The notes: generated from the sequence alone by a model not told the origin. 64,000 nucleotides of DNA from Granulicella paludicola (GCF_025685545.1 NZ_JAGSYC010000021.1:62001-126000), one strand, 5' to 3'. Numbered from the stretch's first letter, positions 54,347-64,000 are shown. A program made the numbers and translations.

Positions 54347-57300
54347 ATGCGTATGCTTTCGAGGGTAGCGGTCTGCGCCCTCCTTGGATCTCTCACCCTG
54401 TCACTAACGATGTCTGCACAGAGCCTGGCGAAGCCGACGCCTTCGCGCATCGTCAGTGCGATCGACAACAATCGAGTGGTGCAGTTGCCGGGAAACACGG
54501 CACCGATGGCGCGGGCGGAGTTCGATAAGGGGGCGGTCGAGGACAGCCTTCCGATGGCTCACATGATGCTGCTGTTGCAGCGCAGTGCGACGCAGGAGAG
54601 CGAACTGGAGACGCTGCTGGCGCAGCAGAGCGATCCGAGCTCGGCAAGCTATCATCACTGGCTGACGCCGACAGAGTTTGGGCAGCGGTTCGGGCCGTCG
54701 GACGCGGACGTGGCGCAGGTGACGGGCTGGCTCCAGTCACAAGGCCTGACGGTCGACAAGGTGAGTCACGGGCGTGTGACTATCCAGTTCTCCGGCACAG
54801 CGGCACAGGTGCAGACGGCGTTCCATACGGCGATTCACCGTTATGTGGTGGAGGGCGAGACGCACTATGCGAATGTGAGCGACCCGCAGATTCCAGAGGC
54901 ACTGGCACCGGTTGTGGCGGGTGTGACGTCGCTGCATAACTTTCTTCCGAGGCCGATGTCGGTGGAAGGCCAACGGGTGAAGCGGGACGCGAAGAGCGGC
55001 CGGTTTGTTGCGGCGGACGGTGAGAGCGGCGGAGCTTCGGCAGAGTTTACGCGAACGAACTCAAGCGGGAACACAAAGGAAGACGTAACGCCGACGGATT
55101 TTGCGACGATTTACAACGTGCTTCCGCTGTGGAACAGCGGGATCAACGGCGCAGGACAGACGATTGCGATCGCCGGCGAGAGCGACATCAATCTGTCGGA
55201 CATTGCGACGTTCCAATCGAGCTTCGGGCTGGCCAACAATGTGCCGAACGTCATTCATAACGGAACAGCGCCGGGGTATACGAGCTCGCAGGAGGAGCAG
55301 GAGCTGGACGTAGAATGGTCGGGCGCCGTCGCGCCGGGAGCAACGATTACGCTGGTGGTGAGTGCGAATACGAATACTACGGGTGGATTTCTGCTGTCGT
55401 CGGAATACGTGATCGACAACCAGGTGGCGACGATCCTGAGCGAAAGCTACGGCAACTGCGAGCAGACGCTTGGCACCTCGGGTAATGCGACCTTCAATTC
55501 TTTGTGGCAGCAGGGCTCGGCGGAGGGGATCTCGATCTTCGGTGCGGCCGGCGATCAGGGTTCGGCAGGATGCGAGAACTCGGGCACTCACACGTTGAAC
55601 CCGGTGACGACGGGGCTAGCGGTGAACGGCATCGCATCCAGCCCGTACATCACGGCGGTGGGCGGCACGGACTTTCTGTGGCAGGAGAGCCCCGCGGGAA
55701 CGTACTGGAGCGCGGCGAACGGAACGAATGGAGTTACGGCGCTGGGATATATCCCGGAGATTCCGTGGAACGCGACCTGCGTAAACCCCTACGTGGTGCA
55801 GCTCTATGGAGCTGCAAGCGCAGAGGCCAATTGCAATACACTGGCGGGCAATTCGGCGACGAGCAACCTAGTGTTCACAACGGGCGGATCGGGTGGAGTC
55901 AGCGCGTGTACAACGTACAGCGGTAATAAGTGTTCCGGGGGCTACACAAAGCCGTCGTGGCAGACGGGCGTGGGCGTGCCAGCGGACGGCAAGCGCGACC
56001 TGCCGGACGTGTCTCTGTTTGCAGGCTCGGGCATACCCTATGGAGCGGCGAGCACGTCGTACCTGATCTGTTATTCGGGGAGCTATCCGTGCAGCTATAG
56101 CAACAGCACGGACGTGGTGTATCAGGAGATCGGCGGAACATCGGTGTCGTCGCCTGCGATGGCGGGCGTGATGGCGCTGGTGCAGCAGAAAATTGGAAGC
56201 GCACAAGGCCTGGCGAACCCCATTCTGTATCAGCTGGCAGCGGCGGAGAGTTCGCTGGCAGCGTGCAACAGCAACACGGTCGGCAGTGGCAACAGCTGCG
56301 TGTTTTACGACACGACGACTGGTTCGAACTCGATGGCGTGCAAGAGCGGGTCTCCGAACTGCACCGTGGCGACAACGGGCGATTCACTGGGACTGCTAAG
56401 CGGCTACAACGCTGGGACCGGCTATGACCAGGCGACGGGGCTGGGATCCGTGAATGTGGCGAACCTGGTGGCGGCATGGGCAGCGGTACCTTCTGCGCCG
56501 ATCACGTTCACGATCCCGAATAAGACGTACGGCACGGCTGCGTTTACGGTGAGCGCGACGTCGGCTTCGACAGGAGCGTTTTCCTACTCGATCGTGTCGG
56601 GACCAGCGACGATCAGCGGGTCGACGATCACGCTAACCGGGGCGGGAACGGTGGTGGCGAAGGCGTTCCAGGCGGCAGCGACAGGATATGCTGCCGGATC
56701 GGCGACCGCGACATTTACTGTGGCGCAGGCGACGCCGACGCTGACCCTGAGCATTCCGAACAAGACGTACGGCGTGGCTCCGTTCACGGTCGCGGCGACC
56801 ACGAACTCGACAGGAACGCTGACCTACTCGATCCTGTCAGGACCGGCGACGGTCAGTGGATCGACGGTGACGGTAACGGGTGCAGGTACGGTGCAGGTGC
56901 AGGTATCGCAGGCGGCCTCGACGAACTACACGGCAGCGACGGCGACGGCAACATTTACGGTGTCGGCGGCAGCTCCGACGATCACGTTCAGCATCGCGAA
57001 CCAGATCTATGGAGCAGCTCCGTTTACAGTGAGCGCAAGTTCGAACTCGACGGGGGCGTTTACGTACTCGATTGTGTCCGGGCCGGCGACGATCTCGGGT
57101 GCGACGATTACGCTGACCGGGACCGGCACCGTAAAGGTGCAGGCGTCCGAGGCGGCGACGACGAACTACACTGCGGGGACGGCGACAGCGACGTTCACGG
57201 TGTCAGCAGCGGCCCCAACGATCACATTCAGCATCGCGAACCAGACCTATGGCGCAGCTCCGTTTACGGTCGGCGCGAGTTCTAACTCGGCAGGAACGTT

Positions 57301-60300
57301 CACCTACACCATCCAATCGGGCCCAGCGACGATCAGTGGGTCGACGGTGACTTTGACCGGTGCGGGTACGGTAACGGTGTTGGCCTCGCAGGCGGCCTCG
57401 GGGAACTACGCGGCAGGGTCCGCGACGGCGACGTTCACCGTGGCACAGGCGACCGCAGCGATCACCTTCAACGTGGCGAACCAGACCTATGGCGCAGCTC
57501 CATTTACGGTCAGCGCGAGCTCGGCTTCAACCGGGGCGTTTACGTACTCCGTGGTGTCGGGACCGGCGACCATGAGTGGATCGACGGTGACGCTGACCGG
57601 TGTGGGTACGGTCGTGCTGCAGGTCTCGCAGGCGGCGACGACGAACTACACGGCGGCGACGAAGAATGCCACTTTCACTGTGACGCAGGGTACACCGACG
57701 ATCACATTCACTGTGTCGAACCAGACTTACGGGGCGGCTCCGTTTGCAGTGAGCGCGAGTTCGGCTTCGGCGGGAGCGTTTACGTACTCGGTGGTATCTG
57801 GGCCCGCTACGATCAGCGGATCGACGGTTACGGTGACGGGGACAGGCACGGTCGTGCTGATGGCGTCCCAGGCGGCAACGACCAACTACGCAGCGGCGAC
57901 GCAGAACGCCAGCTTCACGGTGTCAGCAGCGACCCCCACGATCTCCTTCGCCATCTCCAACCAGGTCTATGGGGTGGCGCCGTTCAGCGTGAGCGCGAGT
58001 TCAAATTCGGGCGGAGCATTTACGTATTCAATCGTGTCCGGACCGGCTACGATTAGCGGATCGACGGTCACGGTGACGGGCGCAGGGACAGTAGTGGTGA
58101 TGGCTTCGCAGGCAGCGACGACGAACTATACGGCCGCGACGCAGAGTGCCAGCTTTACAGTCTCTGCGGCGACGCCAGCGATCTCGTTTGCGATCTCCAA
58201 CCAGGTTTACGGAGCGGCACCCTTTACTGTAAGTGCCAGCTCGAACTCGACAGGCGCGTTTACGTACTCGATTGTTTCCGGGCCGGCGACCGTGAGTGGA
58301 TCGACAGTCACCGTGACCGGTGCGGGAACGGTGGTGGTGAAGGCGTCGCAAGCGGCGACGACAAACTATGCAGCAGGATCAACGAATGCGAGCTTTACGG
58401 TATCGACCGCGACGCCGACCATTACCTTCTCCATCCCGAATCAGAGCTATGGTGCGGCGCCGTTCAGCGTGAGCGCCAGCTCGAACTCCAATGGAGCGTT
58501 TACGTATGCGATTGTGTCAGGTCCGGCGACCATCAGCGGATCGACGATCACGCTCACCGGTTCTGGCACCGTGACGGTGCAGGCATCGCAGGCGGCCACA
58601 GTGAACTATGCGGCTGGAACTGCGAATGCGAGCTTTACGGTGGCGCAGGCGAATGCGCCCACCATTCAGTTTGCGATTGCGAACCAGAGCTACGGCGCGG
58701 CACCGTTCAACGTGAGTGCGACATCGAACTCCAGCGGGGCGTTTACGTATTCCATCGTGTCCGGACCGGCGACCATCAGCGGGTCGACCGTAACGGTGAC
58801 AGGGTCAGGAACGGTAACCGTGCAGGCCGCGCAGGCGGCTTCGGGCACCTATGCAGCCGGAACCGCGAATGCAAGCTTTACGGTGGCGCAGCCGAATGCA
58901 CCCACGATTCAGTTTGCGATTGCAAACCAGAGCTACGGCGCAGCACCGTTCAGTGTGAGCGCAAGTTCAAACTCGACGGGAGCGTTCACCTACTCCATCG
59001 TGTCCGGGCCAGCGACCCTTAGCGGGTCGACCGTAACCGTGAACGGAGCGGGAACAGTCGTCGTGATGGCATCGCAGGCAGCTGCGGGCAGCTATGCGGC
59101 GGGGTCAGCGACGGCGAGCTTCACCGTGGCACAGCCGAATGCGCCCACGATTCAGTTTGCGATTGCGAATCAGAGCTACGGCGCAGCGCCGTTCAATGTG
59201 AGCGCGACGTCCAACTCAAGCGGAGCGTTTACTTACTCCATCGTGTCCGGGCCGGCGACCATCTCGGGATCGACGGTCACGGTGAACGGATCAGGAACAG
59301 TGACGGTGCAGGCCGCGCAGGCGGCCTCTGGCAGCTATACCGCGGGCTCTGTGACAGCCAGCTTTACAGTGGCACAGGCTCCGGCGCCGACGATCTCCTT
59401 TGCGATCGCGAATCAGGCTTACGGCGCGGCTCCGTTCAACATCAGCGCAACATCGAACTCGAGCGGAGCATTTACGTACTCCATCGTCTCTGGGCCAGCG
59501 ACCATCAGCGGCTCGACCGTGACGGTGAGCGGGTCGGGAACGGTAACGGTCCAGGCCTCGCAAGCGGCGACAGCGAGCTACGCGGCGGGATCGGCGACGG
59601 CCAGCTTCACAGTGGCTCAAGCTCCGGCACCGACGATCTCCTTTGCGATTGCGAACCAGGCTTATGGCGCGGCTCCGTTCAACGTGAGTGCTACTTCTAA
59701 CTCAACCGGAGCCTTTACGTATGCGATCGTTTCAGGGCCAGCGACCATCAGCGGCTCGACCGTGACGGTGAATGGCTCAGGCACAGTAACGGTCCAGGCC
59801 TCGCAGGCGGCCAGCGCAAGCTATGCTGCGGGATCAGCGACGGCCAGCTTCACGGTCGCGCAGGCACCGTCTCCGACGATCTCGTTTGCGATTGCGAACC
59901 AGACGTACGGCGCGGCTCCGTTCAATGTGAGCGCGACGTCGAATTCAACCGGGGCATTTACCTACGCGATCGCGTCAGGACCGGCCACGATTTCGGGATC
60001 GACGGTGACGTTGACAGGGACAGGCACGGTGACGGTGACGGCGTCGCAAGCGGCCAGCGCGAATTATGCAGCGGCAACAGCGACCGCGAGCTTTACCGTA
60101 TCCCAGGCACCTGCCCCGACGATCTCCTTTGCGATTGCGAACCAGAGCGCGGGAGCAGACCCGTTTACGGTAAGCGCAAGTTCGAATTCTACAGGCGCCT
60201 TCACCTATACGATCGTGTCGGGACCGGCGACGATCTCGGGGTCGACGATTACGCTGACGGGCGCAGGCACAGTGGTGGTGATGGCCTCGCAGGCTGCCAG

Positions 60301-61105
60301 CGCAACCTATGCTGCCGGGTCGGCAAACGCCAGCTTCACGGTGACGTCGCTGGCGGCAAGCATCACTTGGACACCTTCAGCGACCTCTCTGTTTGCAGGC
60401 AATGCGCTGGGTTCAGGGATACTGGATGCGATGGGTAGCGTTGCCGGCTCATTGACGTATACGGCCACGCTGGGCAATGGAACAGCGACAGCGATCACGT
60501 CAAGCTCGACCCTGTTGACGCCCGGCAACTACATGTTGACGGCCACCTTGGTGCCCGCGAGCAGCAGCTATAGCACGGTGTCGCAATCGATTACGCTGAC
60601 GGTGACGGGCTCGTATATATGGGTGGTGAACCCGTCGGGCTCGGTGACGGAGTTCCATGGCGCAGCGGCGGTCAATCCTGCGGCGACGGTGGGTGGAGGC
60701 GTTGGCGCTACGGTGGATGCTGCGGGTGATCTGTGGACCTTGAACGCCGGAGGCGGCAGCCTGGCAGAGTTCAACGCGAGCGGCACAGCCGTGCAGAATG
60801 GGCTGACAGGCGGAGGTCTGACGGCGGCGACTGCGCTGGCGATCGACGGCAACGGCACGGTGTGGGTGACGAACGGCAACAGCAGCGTCAGCGTCTTTGC
60901 GAAAAATGGCGCTGCGATATCACCGGCCACGGGATACACCGGCGGTGGGCTGAACGCACCGAGCGGTGTGGCGATCGACACGTCCGGCAATGTATGGATT
61001 ACGAATGCGGGTAACAGCAGTGTGACGGAAATACTCGGCGGAGCAGCCCCGGTGGCACCGACGACGACAGCTGTCCAGAACAAGACCCTTGGAGTACGCC
61101 CATGA
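54347..61105 (+). CDS. Giant sedolisin-like (S53) protease with 16 tandem Ig-like repeats and C-terminal propeller
   Basis: 2252-aa secreted protein. ATG at 54347 has GGAG 7 nt upstream and opens into a signal peptide (MLSRVAVCALLGSLTLSLTM), preferred over the start at 54311. Residues about 35-200 are a pro-kumamolisin prodomain. Residues about 240-705 are the peptidase with catalytic Glu317 and Asp321 (EEQELDVEW), Asp403 (AAGDQGSAG) and Ser599 (GGTSVSSPAMAG). Residues about 719-2000 are 16 tandem copies of an 80-residue Ig-like domain, each with YGAAPFxVSA, GPATISGSTVT and ASFTVAQ. The end has one further Ig-like domain (about 2001-2090) and NHL/Vgb-like propeller blades (2091-2252). The next gene overlaps by 4 nt. 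It is predicted to act outside the cell at acid pH. Confidence 0.88.
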   Translation: MRMLSRVAVCALLGSLTLSLTMSAQSLAKPTPSRIVSAIDNNRVVQLPGNTAPMARAEFDKGAVEDSLPMAHMMLLLQRSATQESELETLLAQQSDPSSASYHHWLTPTEFGQRFGPSDADVAQVTGWLQSQGLTVDKVSHGRVTIQFSGTAAQVQTAFHTAIHRYVVEGETHYANVSDPQIPEALAPVVAGVTSLHNFLPRPMSVEGQRVKRDAKSGRFVAADGESGGASAEFTRTNSSGNTKEDVTPTDFATIYNVLPLWNSGINGAGQTIAIAGESDINLSDIATFQSSFGLANNVPNVIHNGTAPGYTSSQEEQELDVEWSGAVAPGATITLVVSANTNTTGGFLLSSEYVIDNQVATILSESYGNCEQTLGTSGNATFNSLWQQGSAEGISIFGAAGDQGSAGCENSGTHTLNPVTTGLAVNGIASSPYITAVGGTDFLWQESPAGTYWSAANGTNGVTALGYIPEIPWNATCVNPYVVQLYGAASAEANCNTLAGNSATSNLVFTTGGSGGVSACTTYSGNKCSGGYTKPSWQTGVGVPADGKRDLPDVSLFAGSGIPYGAASTSYLICYSGSYPCSYSNSTDVVYQEIGGTSVSSPAMAGVMALVQQKIGSAQGLANPILYQLAAAESSLAACNSNTVGSGNSCVFYDTTTGSNSMACKSGSPNCTVATTGDSLGLLSGYNAGTGYDQATGLGSVNVANLVAAWAAVPSAPITFTIPNKTYGTAAFTVSATSASTGAFSYSIVSGPATISGSTITLTGAGTVVAKAFQAAATGYAAGSATATFTVAQATPTLTLSIPNKTYGVAPFTVAATTNSTGTLTYSILSGPATVSGSTVTVTGAGTVQVQVSQAASTNYTAATATATFTVSAAAPTITFSIANQIYGAAPFTVSASSNSTGAFTYSIVSGPATISGATITLTGTGTVKVQASEAATTNYTAGTATATFTVSAAAPTITFSIANQTYGAAPFTVGASSNSAGTFTYTIQSGPATISGSTVTLTGAGTVTVLASQAASGNYAAGSATATFTVAQATAAITFNVANQTYGAAPFTVSASSASTGAFTYSVVSGPATMSGSTVTLTGVGTVVLQVSQAATTNYTAATKNATFTVTQGTPTITFTVSNQTYGAAPFAVSASSASAGAFTYSVVSGPATISGSTVTVTGTGTVVLMASQAATTNYAAATQNASFTVSAATPTISFAISNQVYGVAPFSVSASSNSGGAFTYSIVSGPATISGSTVTVTGAGTVVVMASQAATTNYTAATQSASFTVSAATPAISFAISNQVYGAAPFTVSASSNSTGAFTYSIVSGPATVSGSTVTVTGAGTVVVKASQAATTNYAAGSTNASFTVSTATPTITFSIPNQSYGAAPFSVSASSNSNGAFTYAIVSGPATISGSTITLTGSGTVTVQASQAATVNYAAGTANASFTVAQANAPTIQFAIANQSYGAAPFNVSATSNSSGAFTYSIVSGPATISGSTVTVTGSGTVTVQAAQAASGTYAAGTANASFTVAQPNAPTIQFAIANQSYGAAPFSVSASSNSTGAFTYSIVSGPATLSGSTVTVNGAGTVVVMASQAAAGSYAAGSATASFTVAQPNAPTIQFAIANQSYGAAPFNVSATSNSSGAFTYSIVSGPATISGSTVTVNGSGTVTVQAAQAASGSYTAGSVTASFTVAQAPAPTISFAIANQAYGAAPFNISATSNSSGAFTYSIVSGPATISGSTVTVSGSGTVTVQASQAATASYAAGSATASFTVAQAPAPTISFAIANQAYGAAPFNVSATSNSTGAFTYAIVSGPATISGSTVTVNGSGTVTVQASQAASASYAAGSATASFTVAQAPSPTISFAIANQTYGAAPFNVSATSNSTGAFTYAIASGPATISGSTVTLTGTGTVTVTASQAASANYAAATATASFTVSQAPAPTISFAIANQSAGADPFTVSASSNSTGAFTYTIVSGPATISGSTITLTGAGTVVVMASQAASATYAAGSANASFTVTSLAASITWTPSATSLFAGNALGSGILDAMGSVAGSLTYTATLGNGTATAITSSSTLLTPGNYMLTATLVPASSSYSTVSQSITLTVTGSYIWVVNPSGSVTEFHGAAAVNPAATVGGGVGATVDAAGDLWTLNAGGGSLAEFNASGTAVQNGLTGGGLTAATALAIDGNGTVWVTNGNSSVSVFAKNGAAISPATGYTGGGLNAPSGVAIDTSGNVWITNAGNSSVTEILGGAAPVAPTTTAVQNKTLGVRP
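56501..60346 (+). repeat. Tandem array of sixteen 240-bp coding repeats
   Basis: Sixteen in-frame units of about 240 bp inside the sedolisin gene. Units 10-15 are much more alike than units 1-5 (the IQFAIANQSYGAAPF and ISFAIANQAYGAAPF pairs are nearly the same), which points to recent local duplications at the 3' end. Confidence 0.9.
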
Positions 61106-62445
61106 TTGTTCACTCGACAAGACTCGTAGCGGCGGTTGCCGCTGCTTCCCTGCTGACGCTGGTGGGTTGTGGGGGAGCTTCCGTGAACCCTGGCACGACG
61201 ACGACGCCTCCCATAACCACCACGCCCACCGTGGCGCAGGGGCACGTGTTTAGCGGGTCGCTGGCGGTGAGTGGAGCGACGGTGAAGCTGTACACCGCAA
61301 GCGCGACGGGCTATGGCACGGCTTCGACCTCGCTGCTGCAAACGGCCGTGACGACGGCCAGCGATGGTGGCTTTACGCTCTATGGGGACTTCACCTGTCC
61401 TACGAATGCGCTCGTCTACGTGACGGCAACAGGTGGGAACCCAGGCATTACGGGATCGCAGACGAACAGCGCACTGGCGATGATGGCAGGGCTAGGGACA
61501 TGCAGCAGCATTACGAGCTCGACGACGATCCAGGTAAATGAGCTGACGACGGTGGCATCGGTGTGGGCTCTGCAGGCGTTTATGAAGTCTGCGTCGGCGG
61601 TGGGGACCTCGTCGACAAACGTGCAGGGACTGACGAATGCGTTTGCGGCGATCAACAAGATTGTGAGCGTGAGTGCAGGCACGCTGCCGGGCGCTGCGCT
61701 GCCGACGGGGGCTTCCCTGCCGACGACGAACATCAACACATTGGCGAATATTCTAGCGTCGTGCGTGAACAGCGTTAACCAGACGAGTGGAGCACTCAGC
61801 GCCAACTGCGGCACGTTGTTCACCGATACGACGGTCGGCGGCGTGGCGCCGACGGATACGATTCAGGCGGCGGTGAATATGGCCCAGCAGCCGTCGCTGA
61901 ACCTGGCGGCGTTAAATGCATTGGCGGTCGCTGCGGGCAGTCCGTATACGCCTTCGCTGGGCGCGAGTGCGCCGAGTTCCTGGCAGATCGCGATCAACTA
62001 TACCGGGGGCGGCCTGAGTTCGCCGAGCGCTATAGCGACCGATGCCAGCGGCAATGTGTGGATTGCGAATACGAGCAGCAGCAGCGTGACGGAGTTGAGC
62101 AACAACGGCGCAGCACTTTCAGGAACGACCGGCTTTACAGCAGGCGGCATTAGCGGACCTACGGCGATCACCCTCGACACCAGCAACACGGCGTGGGTGG
62201 CAAACGGCGGCAACAATACGCTGACGCATTTGAGCGCGACGGGTGCGACCGGGACTTCGATCACTGGCGGCGGGCTGAGCAAGCCTTCCAGCATTGCTAT
62301 CGATCCGAACGGCGATGTGTGGGTGAGCAATGCAGGCAATGCGAGCCTGAGCGAATTTACCGCGGCAGGTGTTGCGCTCTCTGGCGCGAGCGGCTTTACC
62401 GGCGGCGGACTGAACCAGCCGGGAGCTATTGCGATTCAGCAGTAG
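61102..62445 (+). CDS. Lipoprotein with NHL/Vgb-like beta-propeller repeats
   Basis: 447-aa lipoprotein. Signal peptide MIVHSTRLVAAVAAASLLTL ends in the lipobox LVGC. A Thr/Pro-rich linker precedes a region like carboxypeptidase-regulatory sequence (about residues 48-100, VFSGSLAVSGATVKLYTA) and a middle helical region. The C-terminal 130 residues hold propeller blades with GGGLSSPSAIATDASGNVWIAN repeated in varied form, matching the end of the sedolisin. The start codon lies in the sedolisin stop codon (ATGA), so the two are made together. The 3' end overlaps the convergent patatin-like gene by 20 nt. Confidence 0.85.
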   Translation: MIVHSTRLVAAVAAASLLTLVGCGGASVNPGTTTTPPITTTPTVAQGHVFSGSLAVSGATVKLYTASATGYGTASTSLLQTAVTTASDGGFTLYGDFTCPTNALVYVTATGGNPGITGSQTNSALAMMAGLGTCSSITSSTTIQVNELTTVASVWALQAFMKSASAVGTSSTNVQGLTNAFAAINKIVSVSAGTLPGAALPTGASLPTTNINTLANILASCVNSVNQTSGALSANCGTLFTDTTVGGVAPTDTIQAAVNMAQQPSLNLAALNALAVAAGSPYTPSLGASAPSSWQIAINYTGGGLSSPSAIATDASGNVWIANTSSSSVTELSNNGAALSGTTGFTAGGISGPTAITLDTSNTAWVANGGNNTLTHLSATGATGTSITGGGLSKPSSIAIDPNGDVWVSNAGNASLSEFTAAGVALSGASGFTGGGLNQPGAIAIQQ

Positions 62446-64000
62446 GGGCGGTACGTTTGGCGGAGACGAGGTGTTTGGCGAGCCAGGCCTTCACCTCCAC
62501 ATCCTCCGCGACGAACTGACCCAGGCGGCGATAGCTTTCAAACTGCGATTCCGTGAACCATTGGTCGAGGGTGCTGTCGCTGGGGAACGAGGGATGCTGG
62601 CGCTTGTAGTTGCGCAGGTCCGCTGGCTCCTTGCCGGTGAGCGTGGACTTGAGATATAGCACGTTGCCGACGACAGGAACGGGCGTCGGGTCTTTAGCCG
62701 TAGGCTGGGCTGCGTAGAAGATTTGTCCTGTGGCGTAGGCGCATTTGCTGAAGCCGTCTCTACCAGGGATGATGTGCTTGATGTCGTGCAGCTTCGGCTT
62801 GCAGGTCTTCGCATCATTGTCTGGCTGGGCTGATTTGGCCGCGTCTGTCGAGGCCGACGCTTCGGTTGTTGCGGCCTCCGGGCTCTTCTCGGTGCCGTCC
62901 TCTGAGTCGGAGAGTCCAAACTTAATCTCTGCGCCGAAGTCGATGCGGCATTTGCGGATGGCCATACCGAGACCTTCGAAGACGAAGTCCGGATCTTCTT
63001 CCGCGTCGCAGATGACGATGGTGGTGCAGCGGCGGCGCACCAGCTCATACAGGCCCATGTTTTCGAAGTGGCCACCGTCGGATATGGAGACGTAGCGCGA
63101 GTCATCCGACACCTGACCGAAGAGTTCGCCAAGAAGGTACGGCAGACCGAAGGTGGGTGTGGCTCCAAGGACGCGTTTGTCGCGATCGGAGCGCTGATTG
63201 CGCGGGTTGGGCAGCCACCAGCCGAGGCGCAAGTTGAAGACGGTGAGCAGAAAAGACATTGCTGGCGAGGAATGAAAACCGTCGTCGGGACTGAGAGCAG
63301 CTCCTGAGGCCGCGACGACAGTGGCGAGATGCGGGCCACCGTCCTGATAGGCGTATGTGTTGGTAGGAACGAAGCCATTGAGGTGGATGCGCTTGCTGGT
63401 GCCTTCGGTCCAGCCGATGTCGTAGCCGCAGTAGAGCGGGGTGAAGGCGAAGGCGGCGGCCTTGCGTTCCTGCGTGGCGAGGTCGGCACCGAAGGTTAGG
63501 TTGAGTGTCGCACCAAAGATAGGAAACGGTCCTTGATAGCGAGGTGGCTGGCCTTCGGGCCACAGGGAGCTGGAGCCGTTACTGAACTTCGTAGGGAGCA
63601 GGTCAGAGAGGTGGAGGTGTGTGTCGCTACGCGCGAGGCCAGTGAAGGCATTGGGATACCGATCGGGGTTGGAGGCGCCGCCGTAGCAACGCGCGATGCG
63701 ATCGCGGTAGAAGGCGTGCAATGAGAACTCGTTGATGTCGACGCGCCAACTGAGGAAGAGAGCCAAGGTGAAGGTGGAGAAGAGCAGGATGGGAAGCGCG
63801 ATGTTATCGGGAAACAGAGACAGCGCGAACTGGGCGAGCCACGAGAGGCTGAGCATAAGACCCACGAGGAAGATGGGTGGGCCGAGGCTGGTGAGCCAGT
63901 CGAGTGGAGACTTTTTGCCGGAGGCGTCCTCGGCCCCGCCGTGCGTTGAGGTGCCCTTGCCGACGAGCAGGCTCGAGATGCTGGTGCCGAGCCAGCCGAC
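62426..64000 (-). CDS. Patatin-like membrane protein, C-terminal part (5' end outside window)
   Basis: The frame has no stop through base 64000, so the GTG at 63865 is not a likely true start. 524 residues are visible, with hydrophobic segments at the open end (SWLAQFALSL, ALPILLFSTFTLALFL). The motif ISDGGHFENMGLYELVRRRC carries the DGG of patatin-like phospholipases, where the Asp is catalytic; the Ser of the GxSxG nucleophile motif lies outside the window. An acidic/Ser-rich linker (SEDGTEKSPEAATTEASAST) and a final domain follow. The family hydrolyses acyl lipids, but membrane-linked acidobacterial members are uncharacterised. Confidence 0.75.
   Translation of the reverse strand, partial: VGWLGTSISSLLVGKGTSTHGGAEDASGKKSPLDWLTSLGPPIFLVGLMLSLSWLAQFALSLFPDNIALPILLFSTFTLALFLSWRVDINEFSLHAFYRDRIARCYGGASNPDRYPNAFTGLARSDTHLHLSDLLPTKFSNGSSSLWPEGQPPRYQGPFPIFGATLNLTFGADLATQERKAAAFAFTPLYCGYDIGWTEGTSKRIHLNGFVPTNTYAYQDGGPHLATVVAASGAALSPDDGFHSSPAMSFLLTVFNLRLGWWLPNPRNQRSDRDKRVLGATPTFGLPYLLGELFGQVSDDSRYVSISDGGHFENMGLYELVRRRCTTIVICDAEEDPDFVFEGLGMAIRKCRIDFGAEIKFGLSDSEDGTEKSPEAATTEASASTDAAKSAQPDNDAKTCKPKLHDIKHIIPGRDGFSKCAYATGQIFYAAQPTAKDPTPVPVVGNVLYLKSTLTGKEPADLRNYKRQHPSFPSDSTLDQWFTESQFESYRRLGQFVAEDVEVKAWLAKHLVSAKRTAPTAESQ

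Noticed and set aside
56501-60346. Possible CRISPR or satellite array
   Set aside because: The 240-bp period keeps the reading frame and encodes Ig-like domains; there are no short spacers.

Overview
The window looks like chromosomal DNA of a soil acidobacterium of the Terriglobia (Granulicella/Terriglobus/Edaphobacter type). This is inferred from content, not from a marker gene. The indicators are large Oar-like TonB-dependent receptors with an N-terminal carboxypeptidase-regulatory-like domain, a DUF1501/DUF1800 pair, hopanoid genes hpnCDE and hpnJ, tandem DUF507 genes, a long sedolisin followed by tandem Ig-like repeats, a kdp locus with its own porin, and short palindromic repeats of the GGGCTAAAGCCC kind between genes. 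Base composition is moderately GC-rich and coding density is high.

Layout. 1-9.4 kb: three TonB-dependent receptors (the first cut by the window edge) and a secreted protein of unknown function. 10.1-12.7 kb: methionine ABC importer, with MetN followed by a permease fused to its own MetQ-type binding domain. 13.2-16.5 kb: secreted TlpA-type thioredoxin, a 52-aa coiled-coil protein, tRNA-Glu(CTC), two coupled DUF507 genes and an unknown acidic protein. 16.5-22.1 kb: recJ, then adaptor, TPR protein and TolC-like channel as a probable export operon. 22.2-24.7 kb: hpnJ, a terminator, then two overlapping four-helix EmrE/EamA-like genes. 24.7-32.9 kb, minus strand: a zinc dehydrogenase, hpnC, hpnD and hpnE joined by 4-nt overlaps, followed by DUF1800 and DUF1501 genes. 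33-34.5 kb: an MlaE/MlaF pair without its MCE partner. 34.8-39.4 kb: dienelactone hydrolase, katG and a PP2C phosphatase. 39.6-49.8 kb: potassium locus with KdpD split into two divergent genes, kdpE, a possible structured leader, porin, a 32-aa membrane peptide, and kdpF-A-B-C. 49.9-54.1 kb: three-subunit periplasmic aldehyde oxidoreductase (PaoABC type). 54.3-62.4 kb: a 2252-aa sedolisin carrying 16 tandem 80-aa domains, coupled to a lipoprotein that shares its C-terminal propeller repeats. 62.4-64 kb: C-terminal part of a patatin-like membrane protein, open at the window edge.

How the genes fit together. HpnC, HpnD and HpnE make squalene from farnesyl diphosphate, and HpnJ acts late on the polar head group of hopanoids, so the middle of the window serves membrane sterol-like lipids; the paired small transporters beside hpnJ could move a related lipid-linked intermediate. 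The Mla pair would act on phospholipid transport. The kdp block is a self-contained high-affinity K+ uptake unit with sensing (KdpD parts, KdpE), outer-membrane entry (porin) and pump (KdpFABC). Three families of short palindromic repeats lie between genes, twice inside operons (kdpB/kdpC and paoB/paoC).
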